A stretch of 64,000 bases of DNA from the NCBI GenBank assembly GCA_020698575.1, contig CM036245.1, positions 2,815,609-2,879,608 on the forward strand, in the 5' to 3' direction. This document shows, piece by piece, positions 12,801 to 23,900 of this stretch. Numbering within the stretch: position 1 is the stretch's first letter; each line of letters starts with the position of its first letter. The stretch comes from Bostrychus sinensis (taxonomy: Eukaryota; Chordata; Actinopteri; Gobiiformes; Eleotridae). Under the pieces are notes generated by a model. It ran no database searches and was not told the DNA's origin. It saw nothing but the letters and a program-made list of their open reading frames with translations. Made by a program: the position numbers and the translations under genes.

Positions 12801-15800
12801 GTCTGAAACTTCACATTCTCATATCTGCGGCTCCACTGGGTTTCTTCTGTTTGATGGTTCTCTTTTCTTGTGTGAAACATCAGCACCAGAGCCACAGGCT
12901 TCTCCCTCGCTGCCTCTGGAAATAAAGTTTAAACAGGTAGGTTTATTTTCACCACAAGATGGCAGTAATGAGCCAGGATTCATATTTACAGTGTCTATAA
13001 AGTGTTACCTGGAATCATCAGCATTACTGCCTCCACGTCTGATCCAACACGAGTATTAACCACACAGAAGATCAGGAGCAGGTCACAGTCTGCTGAGTCT
13101 GCAGGGATCAGATTCACTTTATCCTTCAACTTCTGAAGGATTTGTTCATGAGCTCCAAATGTTTCTGCTGAAACAATAGTGAGGACTTTCACTGAAGGCT
13201 TCCCACTGCTGACCAAACCCGACACATCTGAAAGATAACAATAAAATATAACTTAGAACAGTTGTTTTAATCTTTTCTCAAACTCTATATCTTCAACCTG
13301 AAAATTAAATGTTAGAAATAAATGAATATAAAGACTAAGAACAGAAAAGCCTTTTTACAGAATCACTGATGCCAACCATATTTGGCTCCATATCCTTCTA
13401 ACATGTCTGATTTAAGACACATATGAAATGAATTTTGATAATTACAGATGTGCTTATGTCAGAAAGTGTAGTTCAATAACGTCTCTCTGTTTACATGGCC
13501 ATATTTGTTTTAATTTGTGTTTCTATCATATTTATTATTGCTGTTTTAAATCCTTTTACTTTGTGTGCAGTTTTATATTTGCCTGGATTTTACTGTGATT
13601 ACTACGCTCTGTACTCAGTGGGAGAACATAGGACCTACAGTCAAACTCCTGACTCTTGTTATAGGCCATTGCTCTGGGAAATCAAAATCTAAAAGTGCAC
13701 CTGAACGCAGCTGAGGAGGAGATCTCGCAGTAGATGAAAACAAGGAGGACACCACACTCAGGACGGCTGTGGAGGAAGCAGAGGGACAGCAGTAAAGACG
13801 CTGAATGGACAGGGATCAGGATGCACAGGAAAAGTGTCTGTCAGTGTACTGTGGTGTGTTTGTCCACTCAGTGCGTTCTCCTCGCCCCACAGCTGACTGC
13901 AGCGGTGAGTGGAGCAGAAGCTGGGACGCAGGTGAAGTGGAGCTCATCAGATCCACAACCTGAGGAACCAACCCAGGCTTTCACCACCAAAGTGTCTTTG
14001 TCAGGGCATTGTTTGCAGAACTGTTCTAACTTTAGTGCTCAGAACAGTTCTGTTATACATGTGAGTAGATGTAATGTTTTGATTTTATTCTGTTGTAAAT
14101 ATTTTGGTGAGCTGATGGTGAAATGGTCACATGATGTGGGACATGTGACCTCAACAGAGCAACAGCCGGGGCTCATTCACAAACAATGGATGGTTTTATT
14201 CGACTGCTGCCTAAGACTCTAACGGTTCATGTGTGACTCTTAGCAAGTCATCTTCTCCTGTCTCTAAAATGTTTAGATTTAAGATTTAGTTTATGAATCT
14301 TAAAGATCTATGAGGTGAAATGAGTTTATAACAAACAGATCAGTGGAGTGTGATCTGTGCTCAGGTTTATCTGTGTTGGGGGTTGGCATCAAACCACTAT
14401 CAAGTCTCTTCAGACATTATACATTATTATTAATGAAGCTGTCAGACAGTGTGGGACTCTAATTTTGTAATTTTTTTAGTTTTAAATGTCACAAACGTCA
14501 CAAGTTTGTTTCTGATTTCTGTTGTCAGTTTGTTATAATTGTGCAGTAATGTCTGCTACAACACAATAGTTTATGGCTGTCTGTATTCTGTACTGTACTT
14601 TGGTGTTGAGTATCTGGCAACACAGGTCAGATCCAAACACACTGTCAGTGAAACAGCAGTGCCACAGAGGACGGACTTAACTCAGAAGGAAGAATGTTTT
14701 GAGACGTTGCACCAGTGAACAGAGTCTGATCTTATTTTACCTCCATGATGCAAACTGAGAAAGATCTGCATCAGACGCTGGAAGGTGTCCTACTTTGCAA
14801 CAGAAAGGAACAGAAAGGAAACAAAAAGTTATAGAATAACTCACTTCTCCATAACCAAGAATCCTGCGAGGCTCCTTCTTCTCTCTGCACTCTCTTCTCC
14901 TCCACTGCCCTCTCTTGCTCTGATGGTCAACATTTTAATTTCAGTAAATAAATACATTTTAAAGTGATTTAAAGAACATAGATTTGGGTGCAAAATCTGA
15001 AGTGGTACCTTTGTCAGGTTTAGTCTTCAAAACCATAATCAGTGTGTTTAGATATTCATTCAGATGAGGCAGGTCTTCAGGATGTTTCTTGTAGTCCTCT
15101 AATAACTGTTCACGACCTACAGAGACAGTGATTACAGTGAAAGTCTGTGATTGTCTCACTTTTGCTTCCAGCAGATCAGTTCAGAGAAGCTGACATTTGT
15201 TTTATTTTCTGTCCCCTAAAGTCTACAAAAGTTAAATCTGATCTTTTATATTTATTCATCAGCATCTCTCTCCTTCATGTAACGGAGAGCGTTGGAAAGA
15301 CAGGGTCTGGTTAGATCTAGAAATATTTTTTTGTCTAGATCAGAAATCATGTATTTCTTTAAAATAAGTAATTACAGAACATGAGAGAAGTAGAATGGAA
15401 GTGCAAATACATTTCTTCAGTTCAGGTTGAAGACAGGCAAGCTGTGTCAGGAGCTCCTCTGTCTGTAGGAGGACAAGAAGAAAAATACATTACAGAAAAA
15501 TTGTTGTACAATATATTGTTTTTTTTTTTTTCTTCATTTTTCTTTTAAAGTGTGGCTGTTATAATTAGTTATGTAATCAGTTCATGCTAAACCTTTGCCC
15601 CTGCTCCTCCAATGTGCTCAGTTTTCATGTTTATTTTATTTAATATGGGACAGTTCACATTAATGAACATGTGTTCATCAGTCCAACAGGTAAATGTGCC
15701 AGAGTTAGCCAAACAGGCTAATTTTCATCTGTAGTCCCATTGGCAGCCTGATGGCAAGAAAAAAGGACATAAACAATGCAGACACACACAGGACACAGAG

Positions 15801-16532
15801 ACTGCTGTAGCTGTGATGAATCAAACAGTGACCACAAAGTGATTTCATTTGCATTTTCCATGTCTTGAATGTTGCGTGTTCTGGTGAGAACACTTTGTTT
15901 TACAGATTCACTGAGTCACAGGAGCAAAATCTGCGCCGCCTCCTGTGAGAGACGCTAACCTCAGCTGCTCCTGGGTCTGAAACACTTTTAGTTCGACTTT
16001 TTCTTTTAGAGAAGCAGCAAACCTTTGCTAAATCTGGTCCCTTAATGTTTGCCTAATACAGTTGTTTTTATTCAGCCTTGTTCATTTGTTTCTCCTTTTA
16101 CATAAAAGGTTTTTCCTATAATTGTTTTTCTGTGAGTGAAATTTTGTTTCCCAACTCAAACTTATTTTGTCTTTTGATTTTGATTTCTTTTGATTTTGTT
16201 TGATTCAGATTTGGATCATTGAATCTTCCCAGAGCCTGACTACATTTATCCTGACGACAGAGGCTTGGTGCCCAGTCCTGCAGAGGAATAAAATTCACTC
16301 TGATCATACATTTCTGTTGTAAATGGATGAAATTAGCCTCCAAAGTCATACAAACTGTATAATGATAACCTTTTTTATGTTTTATTGATATTGTATTTTT
16401 TGTATAATAAAATTAGTGACACTAAACAGCAGTGAAGCAAACTTAGTCATAAAGACAGACTCACCTTGTGTACATTCATAGAGTCACTGGATCCATCGTC
16501 CTCAGAGTGATCTGTACCACTGGCCATGTTAT
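8193..16532 (-). CDS. Uncharacterised multi-exon gene with two tandem alpha/beta modules (predicted)
   Basis: I do not recognise this family with certainty; the translation resembles uncharacterised teleost-expanded proteins. Predicted coding exons, 5' to 3' on the minus strand: 16527-16465 (ATG, begins MASGTDHSEDDGSS), 15462-15411, 15116-15009, 13227-13009 (A2), 12915-12712 (B2), 8724-8506 (A1), 8413-8193 (B1, stop TAA). All junctions have GT-AG sites and matching phases, giving about 360 residues. The N-terminus is acidic and Ser-rich, then helical. Modules A+B follow twice. Each has a hydrophobic strand (VKVLTIVS-like), a CDLLLIFCVV strand, a KPVALVLMFHT strand and a GLLKCDRN motif, consistent with a Rossmann/flavodoxin-like or TIR-like fold (inference). 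B2 ends phase 1 and A1 begins phase 1, so B2-A1 splicing keeps the frame. If B2 is not spliced it reads through to a nearby stop, giving a one-module protein. A hAT element fills the B2-A1 intron. Confidence 0.6.
10007..12648. mobile_element. hAT-type DNA transposon, non-autonomous, with 8-bp TSD
   Basis: The ends are inverted: CAGAGGTGGGACCAAGTC at the left and a right end whose reverse complement begins CAGAGGTGTGGACTTGAAAG. An exact 8-bp target-site duplication GTATGAAG flanks it at 9999-10006 and 12649-12656, as expected for hAT elements. Both subterminal regions are rich in scattered AAGTC/CAAGTC motifs. I see no transposase reading frame. The interior holds a long 21-bp minisatellite and about 1.1 kb of unique sequence (10020-11160). 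It sits in the predicted intron between exon B2 and exon A1 of the minus-strand gene. Confidence 0.88.
11166..11990. repeat. 21-bp minisatellite inside the hAT element, about 39 units
   Basis: Units share the core GCACCTGAACGCCTCA plus TGTCT and are almost identical; a few carry ACACCT or CAGGTCT variants. Because the period is a multiple of three, both strands are open through the whole array (repeating MSAPERL on plus, MRRSGAD on minus). These are artefacts, not genes: neither has plausible non-repeat sequence or splice signals. The core TGCACCTGAACGC also occurs once in each flanking duplication, near 9197 and 13697. Confidence 0.95.
12680..14180. repeat. Direct duplication, right copy
   Basis: Right partner of the 8160-9850 duplication, containing exons A2/B2 and the intron sequence upstream of A2. 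Low divergence indicates a recent event. The hAT element at 10007-12648 lies between the two copies and carries its own target-site duplication, so it inserted separately. Confidence 0.9.
12712..13227 (-). CDS. First-copy exons A2 and B2 of the uncharacterised gene
   Basis: Exon A2 is 13227-13009 (219 bp) and exon B2 is 12915-12712 (204 bp). Both lengths are divisible by three and both exons run phase 1 to phase 1, so the pair is a symmetrical module. The upstream exon ends GAC AAA G before a GT donor and A2 starts AT GTG TCG, restoring an Asp codon. B2 ends CAA G before GTAAAG. Without that splice, translation continues to a TAA at 12689. The encoded module is nearly identical to the 8.2-8.7 kb copy. 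Confidence 0.6.
14225..15008. other. Intron of the uncharacterised gene; nothing recognised
   Basis: Sequence between exon A2 and the exon at 15009-15116. It is ordinary AT-rich sequence. No tandem repeat, TIR or exon-like reading frame with paired splice sites was seen. Confidence 0.4.
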
Positions 16533-17582
16533 CTATAGAAAAATAAAACAAAGGCTGTGTGAGTTTTGGCCTCATGTCTGGTGAAGGAACAAACACCAGT
16601 TTCCTGTTTTGTAGCCTCTTTAGTTTTTGTTTAATGTAAGGTTTCAAAATGCAGTGTTTTCTGAATATGAATTTCCTACATTGATGTTAACGTCCCTTGC
16701 CTCCTTACAAACTGTCCCTTCCCCCGCTCCTCTGTTATGAGGTGACTTTGGCGTTTCCTGGATCAGAGCAGCAGCAGCAGCTCAGGTGTGGTGGCAGATG
16801 AAACAAAGTTGATCCCTATCTTGCAGAGCAGAACATTCCCAGAACTGAGGATCCACTGCTAAACTAAAACAAGACAAACCTTTGTATCCACACCTGGATA
16901 AATTAACAAGGATTTTCTTATGTTCTCCAGCATCATCAGTGCCATGTGAAAGAGTTTTTTCAAAAGCTGGAAAATCATGTACAGACTTGGTGCCTACTTG
17001 AAAGGGGTTCTTGCTTTATATTAATCTATACAAAGATGTTTTCTAGATTTTTATTCTGTCAAGAATGAAACTGTTTATGTTTGTGCTCCATATCGTGTAT
17101 ATGGTAATGAGCAAATAAATAAATGAAAATGAACAAACAAACTCAAAACTCAAGCTCAACTCAAAAACATTGGAAAACCTTTTTTTTATATAAATATTAG
17201 CAAAACCAGCATTTGTTTGATTCTTTTATTGGGATTTCAGTTAAGAACAAAGTTATGTGCCTATAATCCATTTATATGTAAACATAAATATTGTATTACT
17301 GACCTAGCCTACACAAGTTATTCACATCGGGCAGTTTCAGCTCAGGTCGAGGTAAAAACAGGCTTCAGTATATGGCATAGTCTGTAATGCATTAAAGCAT
17401 ACAGCAGATGGCAGTATTTCAAACCACTTGTGCTAGGCCTGGAGTAGTGAGTCATTTGGTGAAGCAATGGATTGGAAAGCCTCGCTGATTCACTGGAGTT
17501 TCATTTTCCCATCACTAAAATGTTTAAATGTACTGCTTTTAATGATTTTGTGTAAAGTAGGTTATAAAAACATGAGACCTAC
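16533..17582. other. Intron between the presumed 5'UTR exon and the first coding exon
   Basis: AT-rich sequence without clear features, ending at the TTCTATAG acceptor used by the ATG exon (minus strand). No coding frame is supported. Confidence 0.4.
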
Positions 17583-17690
17583 CTGCAGCTGCTCTGCTTC
17601 GTCCGAGTCTGACTGAAGTCTGGACAAACTGAAGTCTTTCTGATGGAAACTCCTCCCACTGCTGTTTGTGTAATTCCTGCACAAACACAA
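17583..17690 (-). other. Probable 5' untranslated first exon of the uncharacterised gene
   Basis: On the minus strand this stretch ends in GCAGCTGCAG followed by a strong donor, GTAGGT. The next acceptor downstream in that direction (TTCTATAG, exon high end 16532) opens the ATG exon 5 bases before the start codon, so an upstream noncoding exon is expected. The transcription start is not visible and the right limit is approximate. No TATA box was seen. Confidence 0.4.
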
Positions 17691-17704
17691 CTCAGTCTCT
17701 GAAC

Positions 17705-17718
17705 AGTTTCACTTTTGC
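17705..17718 (-). promoter_or_regulatory. ISRE-like site upstream of the presumed first exon
   Basis: The plus strand reads AGTTTCACTTTTGC, matching the vertebrate interferon-stimulated response element core AGTTTCNNTTT without mismatch over 11 bases but departing in the last positions. It lies a few tens of bases upstream of the presumed 5'UTR exon of the minus-strand gene. Interferon control is an inference; a match this short can occur by chance. Confidence 0.35.
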
Positions 17719-17719
17719 T

Positions 17720-20427
17720 TTTGTCAAGACTTTAAATCACAAACATGGAGTAAATTGAAAAATTGATTATTTTTCAGTTTTTTTCTCTCTTTTAAAGAAC
17801 TGTGGGACACATCACACAACAGCATATAACACCACAGATTAAATATAGTATTTGTCTATAATCCAGTACGGTCTAAAGGCTTTACACACTGTAAACAACG
17901 CCCCTCTACAGTGGGAGGGCATCTGTATAAAAACAACTTAAGGTAGGTCCTGTGTGCACCTTTCCAGTAGACTTTGATCCTTTAATTCATGTAATATATC
18001 TTAGATAAACTTTTGCTAATAAACTGTGTTTACTTTCATTCTAAAGTGTAACAAACCAGGACCAACTGCTGCTCCTCAGACAGCTGCAGAAGTTCAAGCT
18101 GGTTCTGAAGAGCGAGGAGTCACAAAACACAGGGCAGAGGGCGTTTGGTTCCTCACAGACCAGGGCTTGTTTTAAACTCAAATTCAACATAAGATTTAAA
18201 ATAATAACCCCAATAAATGAAAAATAAAAGCATAAAATAAAAAACAACTAAGTTTTTTTTTTTTTTTTTAAGAAGTTAACCCTTTCCCTGCAAGCATTTT
18301 CTCAAAGTTCCCAGCCAGGGCCAGCATTTTTTGTCCCACAGAAAATGCTGCGGTATAGTTTTATTTAAAGTTTAAATACCAAAAGAAAGAAAAGTCTCTT
18401 CTTTCTTTACAAAAAAGCAATTTATTCTAAGCTAATTTGTTCTTTTTTATCGACAGTTGAAGGATGGTAGAAGAAAAATTAGAAAAATGCATTTTTGTCC
18501 TGTTGCCAGAAGCTTGTTGTTGATTTTCATGCAGCTAGTCCTGTGTAACAACTCTCGTATCCTGCACCAATGAAAACATGAACTGAAGGAACACACCCAG
18601 CACTGGCGGTGAAGGAGTTAAGGCTCACAATGAATTAGGTCGAAAGTTTACAAACCGTTTTTGTTAACTTTTATTTACAAGTTTAAGTTCAATACAGGGC
18701 ATCTGTAAATATTTTTATGTTCTTATTTGTTATATTTTCTCTGTGAGAAACAGCAGTGATAGAAATTCAAAGGCCACCGTTAAAAGACACAGTGTTTAGG
18801 AAACGTCCAAGACTTGCACTGAAATCCTGGATCTGATTGGCAAAGCCACAAAATACAACACCAAAACTACGTCTGAACAGCTTCTGGTGAGTTTATCTGG
18901 TCAGGCTGGCGTTTCCTGAAGCTTAAAGTGTTTGCATTTAACACAATACAAAATAAACAAAGTTTTGTACATTACTTAAACATTATTTAAACATATTGTA
19001 CCAGAGGTTTACCAGATCACCCACTAACCAAAGAAAAAATGTCCACTTCTCTTTTCTCCCATGTTGTGACTTGGAGCTGTGTTCTGTTTGAATAATCCTG
19101 TTTTCTCTGGCGCTGAGTTTCTGAGGCCTCAGAACGCTTCGGTTCCAACTCAGACAAAGCCTCTCAGTTATTTATCCAAAAACACTGCACAGCTCTGTTT
19201 CCACTGAGTCCTCACAGACTTTTTTACTTTGGGAGGAAAATGGATCAGACACAAAGTTTAAGTAAACAGCTTTCTTTCTTTGATTATGTTCAAAATGCTG
19301 CCCTCTGCTGGTCTCTTCTCCTGTTTCTTTATGGCTCCAGTACAGTTCTTATTCAAAACGTTCTCTTTTAGTCCCATAATGTTTTTAAAGGCTCTAAATC
19401 ACTGCTGTTCTGGGTTAAAAATATGAATAAAAGAGCTGTATACTGTTTTTTTGGATAAATAACTGAGCTCAGACTGGATGTAGAGGGCTTGCTGTTGATT
19501 GGTCAGTGCTTCCTGGAGTGGGCGGAGCTTCATGGAACCCAGCGTTTTGAGGCATTGTGGGTGACGCTCGCCTTGTACTCAGGGGCTCCCGGGTTCAACA
19601 CAGGCAGCAAAAAATGTCCAAATATACTTCATACTTAAACTTAACACACTGAATATTTTACTTTTGTCACATAAAAACCTGGAGGATGATTATTTCTGCC
19701 TGAGGAACTTTATTTAGAAGTAACAGTACTTTTTCTTCAGTACTTCTTCCACCTCAGAACCATCCCTGGTTCCTTTCACAGCTGCGTGTACACAGTTTTT
19801 TTTTTTCCATTATGGGACATCTCCATCTCTGTGCAGTTCATGTTCTGTGTAAAAGCCACAGAATGGTAGTTTTTTTCCACAGATGTTCTTTAGACTCAGC
19901 CTGGAACATGACTGAAGGCCGCACTGACAACACAGTCCAGTCTTTCTGTGTTAGAGTCCGCTCCGGGCCCCTGTTCCTCTGTGGCCCCTCCTGCTTTGGC
20001 GGCTCAGTCCCAAAAACTGCAGATACAAACAAACAATATTCAATAATACATAACCATACGTACAGCGGGGTCATTTACTACATAGTTACACACTTTGTCC
20101 TAAGCTTCAGGGTTTTGGGGTTAACAGTTTCAAATTCCTGTCCAATGTTTTGAAAGTTACAACAGAACTGAACCCAACACTGATTGTTTTGGGGATTTCT
20201 AAGGAGGTTAAAAATCTGAGGCGTGCAGAACGGTTCCTGGTCTGACTGCACTTTAACCTCAAGAGGAAATCAAAGCAAGAAAGCTACAATTTCTCTGTTG
20301 TCTTCAGTTTGATTTTAACTTTAACAATTAAGCAGTGAGGGTTTAGGGAGGGTTGTGTTCCTGTTTCTGTTGTAAGGCCACAGGGCCACTTCAGTTTCAG
20401 AGGTTCAGTTACTTGTTTTCTCTCCTA
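17720..20427. other. Gene-poor spacer between the left-hand gene and wdr74
   Basis: Apart from a piggyBac-like MITE at 18276-18621 I found no supported feature. Two open stretches with a possible acceptor (18066-18180 on plus, 19838-20030 on minus) were considered but lack partner exons. The sequence is otherwise ordinary AT-rich DNA. Confidence 0.4.
18276..18621. mobile_element. piggyBac-like MITE with TTAA target sites
   Basis: TTAA occurs at both ends (18276-18279 and 18618-18621), followed inward by CCCTTTCCCTGC on the left and, in reverse complement, CTCCTTCACCGC on the right. TTAA targets with CCCTTT-type ends are typical of piggyBac derivatives. The interior is AT-rich with no coding capacity. 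Terminal similarity is only partial, so the assignment is moderate. Confidence 0.55.
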
Positions 20428-20433
20428 TTTATT
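20428..20433 (-). terminator. wdr74: Candidate poly(A) signal of wdr74
   Basis: TTTATT on the plus strand is AATAAA in the wdr74 direction, about 500 bp beyond the stop codon at 20933. If used, the 3'UTR would contain the CACGTG repeat array. Confidence 0.45.
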
Positions 20434-20739
20434 TTTATGGCGGCTACTTCATTGTTGTTACTTTTTTAGTTGCCTCCTCTAGGGGGCACATTTAACACAA
20501 AATGAAGCATATGCCTTGTGTAGCCTATATATTTCTGCTTCAATATTTGAAACAATAATAAGAACCCATACACTGCTCGCTCCTACTCTAGGAAGCTCTT
20601 GTTGCGTTTCTTTATCTTTGCTTCTTTCGTGTGTCGTCGGTAAATTTTACAAATGCACTGTAAAACTTTGTAAGACTTTAAGATGTGTTTTTCTCTCAGC
20701 GGGACACAAAGAGCCACAACACATCCCCAACGTCTGAGC

Positions 20740-20930
20740 CGTCTGATCATGTGACCCCGCCTCCGATCACGTGACCCCGCCTCTGATCACATGACCTCGC
20801 CTCCGACCACGTGACCCCGCCTCCGATCACGTGACCCCGCCTCCGATCACGTGACCCCGCCTCCGACCACGTGACCCCGCCTCCGATCACGTGACCCCGC
20901 CTCCGACCACGTGACCCCGCCTCTGACTCA
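20740..20930. repeat. 20-bp minisatellite of CACGTG (E-box) units in the wdr74 3'UTR/flank
   Basis: Nine 20-bp units of the form CCGCCTCCGATCACGTGACC begin 2-3 bp beyond the wdr74 stop codon. Seven contain an intact CACGTG (starting 20768, 20808, 20828, 20848, 20868, 20888, 20908); the others read CATGTG and CACATG. Several units carry ATCACGTGAC, one base from the GTCACGTGAC CLEAR consensus of TFEB/MITF factors. Each unit also has a CpG outside the palindrome. Whether any factor binds is unknown. Confidence 0.9.
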
Positions 20931-20932
20931 CC

Positions 20933-23900
20933 TCAGTCCTGTCCTTTTTTACGTTTCTTTGTCTTTTTGTGCGTCTGCTCTTTGGTCTCTGATTTCCTCT
21001 TCGTCTTCTCTGCTGCCTCGTGCACGCTCCTGTCCTCCTCCTCGTGCACGCTCTCCTCAGCCTCGTGCACGCTCTCCTCCTCCTCGTGCACGCTCTCCTC
21101 CTCCTCGTGCACGCTCTCCTCAGCCTCGTGCACGCTCCTGTCCTCCTCCTCGTGCACGCTCTCCTCCTCCTCGTGCACGCTCTCCTCAGCCTCGTGCACA
21201 CTCTCCTCCTCCTCGTGCACGCTCTCCTCAGCCTCGTGCACGTGCTCCATGGTGTCCCAGACCTCGTCCTCCTCCTCCTCCTCCTTCACTTTCACAGGCG
21301 CTGCCTCTGTGTTTGGGTCTCTGCTGGAGAACAGGAGGCAGTTCAGCCGAGACTTCAGGTAAACCTAAAGGAAAACACAGTTTTAAACAGGGTTTTGTTG
21401 TTATTGTAGGCTTCATTGATAGAACAGAGTCCAGACTTGAAGCCATAAGGCTGAGGCAGGCTGTATTTGCCCTGTGCATGGCCACAGCTCTACCACTGAG
21501 TCATACAGCAGCCAACAACACATTAAAAACATTACATAATACAGTAAATAATACAGTTTTTGTTTCATGAATCTATGCGCAGGGATATACTTTATTAAAT
21601 CTTTAAAACTGTGTAAGAAGTTTTAATAAAAGACGCGCTTAATGGAAAAAAAATAGTTTGTTCCTTTACTGCATATAAGTCATAAAAATGAAATTATCGC
21701 TGTCAAAATGCACCAAAAATGTTTGGCATTTTGTAATTTTCCAATATTTAAAATAAAAATAAATAGTTTGAATAAAAAAACTTCTACAATTTATTTAAAA
21801 CAGTGTAAAAATCTTGTGCCTTGTTGGATGTGTGTCTCGTTCACAGATCTATCCACTTTCCTGTATTAGCACTGTGGGCCCCGTGCAGCCTCTCATCACT
21901 AAAATCAGATCTCTCTGACCAATCACCAGTGTTTATCTAAAACAGGGGTTCAGATGCAGTTTATTTTCTGTATGTTGGTACGTTTTCCAGGGCTGAACCA
22001 CTGGACAGCGAGACTTTAGTACCAACAGTGGCTTATGGAAGTCTGAGTGGAATAAAACATTTACAGAGCAGTGGTTCTCAGTTCTCAGGACTCAGTTCTC
22101 GGGACTCGGGACTCAGGACTCTGACTGAGGTCTGATTTAGGCCTAGTCCACTTGGACAAAAGCTCAGGCGTCTCCACAAAGGTTTCATCCACACAGATCT
22201 GGTGGTTTGGGGCCGAACACAATCATGTTTGAAACTGGGTGCCAGAGTGGAAAGATTTGTAAACGCTGCTCACATGTTTCTGTGTTTACAGCTGATACAC
22301 ATCTGTTCTGAAACACTGTAGCTCCGCCTCTCCTTTAACCATGAACTAAACTCCAACAACAACAAAAACAATGGAGTCTTACAGCGTTGTGTTTGAGCTG
22401 CAGACGACACAGAGCTTTTTATGTCTTTTACAGCAGAATATTCTGCTCCTCTCACACAGACTCAGGTCTCCTCTGCAGCTCACTCGTTCATATTCACTCG
22501 TTCATATTCACTCGTTCATATTCACTCGTTCATATTCACTCGTTCATATTCACTCGTTCATATTCACTCGTTCATATTCACTCGTTCATATTCACTCGTT
22601 CATATTCACTCGTTCATATTCACCTCCATGTTCTTATGTTCATGTCTGTTTTGTTTCTGTGGAAGCGTTACAGCGCCACTAACAGGCCTAGTGATGTATT
22701 ACAGCATTTTCAGAGACGGTGCTGTGTCTACAGAAATGATAACCTTTTTTGTCTCAGTGTGGATATAGCCTTGGCTTAGAACTGGTTTTAGTCCTGGCTT
22801 AGAACTGGTTTTAGTCCTGGCTTAGAACTGGTTTTAGTCCTGGCTTAGAACTGGTTTTAGTCCTGGCTTAGAACTGGTTTTAGTCCTGGCTTAGAACTGG
22901 TTTTAGTCCTGGTTTAGCCCTGCTCCAGTCCTGGTTTTAGTCCTGGTTTAGCCCTGCTCCAGTCCTGGTTTTAGTCCTGGTTTAGCCCTGCTCCAGTCCT
23001 GGTTTTAGTCCTGGTTTAGCCCTGCTCCGGTCCTGGTTTTAGTCCTGGTTTAGCCCTGCTCCGGTCCTGGTTTTAGTCCTGGTTTAGCCCTGCTCCGGTC
23101 CTGGTTTTAGTCCTGGTTTAGCCCTGCTCCGGTCCTGGTTTTAGTCCTGGTTTAGCCCTGCTCCGGTCCTGGTTTTAGTCCTGGTTTAGCCCTGCTCCGG
23201 TCCTGGTTTTAGTCCTGGTTTAGCCCTGCTCCGGTCCTGGTTTTAGTCCTGGTTTAGCCCTGCTCCGGTCCTGGTTTTAGTCCTGGTTTAGCCCTGCTCC
23301 GGTCCTGGTTTTAGTCCTGGTTTAGCCCTGCTCCGGTCCTGGTTTAGCCCTGCTCCGGTCCTGGTTTAGCCCTGCTCCGGTCCTGGTTTAGCCCTGCTCC
23401 GGTCCTGGTTTAGCCCTGCTCCGGTCCTGGTTTAGCCCTGCTCCGGTCCTGGTTTAGCCCCGCTCCGGTCCTGGTTTAGCCCCGCTCCGGTCCTGGTTTA
23501 GCCCCGCTCCGGTCCTGGTTTAGCCCCGCTCCGGTCCTGGTTTAGCCCCGCTCCGGTCCTGGTTTAGCCCCGCTCCGGTCCTGGTTTAGCCCCGCTCCGG
23601 TCCTGGTTTAGCCCTGCTCCAGGCCTGGTTTAGCCCCGCTCCGGTCCTGGTTTAGCCCTGCTCCGGTCCTGGTTTAGCCCTGCTCCGGTCCTGGTTTAGT
23701 TGATTACAGATGTTTGCAGGAGTAACAGAGTCCCGGACAGAGGTCCGGTGTTCGGTCTTACCTTGTGCTGCAGTTTCCGGTCCTGGAGGTTGTGGATCCG
23801 GAGGAAGCGGTCCAGGCCACAGGAGGCGACGAGGGGCAGCGAGGGGTGACACTGCAGCGCCCTGATGCTCCCCGTGGCCCCCTTCAGGACGCCCCGCACC

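Larger units (their letters stand above)
21365..23761. other. wdr74 intron 3, rich in tandem repeats
   Basis: The intron holds a 14-bp repeat (22484-22625) and a large 11/22/33-bp GC-rich minisatellite (about 22770-23700), annotated separately. The remaining sequence (21365-22480) is ordinary and shows no exon. Confidence 0.6.

Noticed and set aside
18066..18180. Possible plus-strand exon (DQLLLLRQLQKFKLVLKSEE) after an ACCAG acceptor
   Set aside because: No partner exon, promoter or donor fits. A single amphipathic-looking stretch is too little to call a gene.
19838..20074. Minus-strand frame with a CTGCAG acceptor near 20023
   Set aside because: It lies beyond the wdr74 poly(A) candidate, has no recognisable domain and no partner exon.
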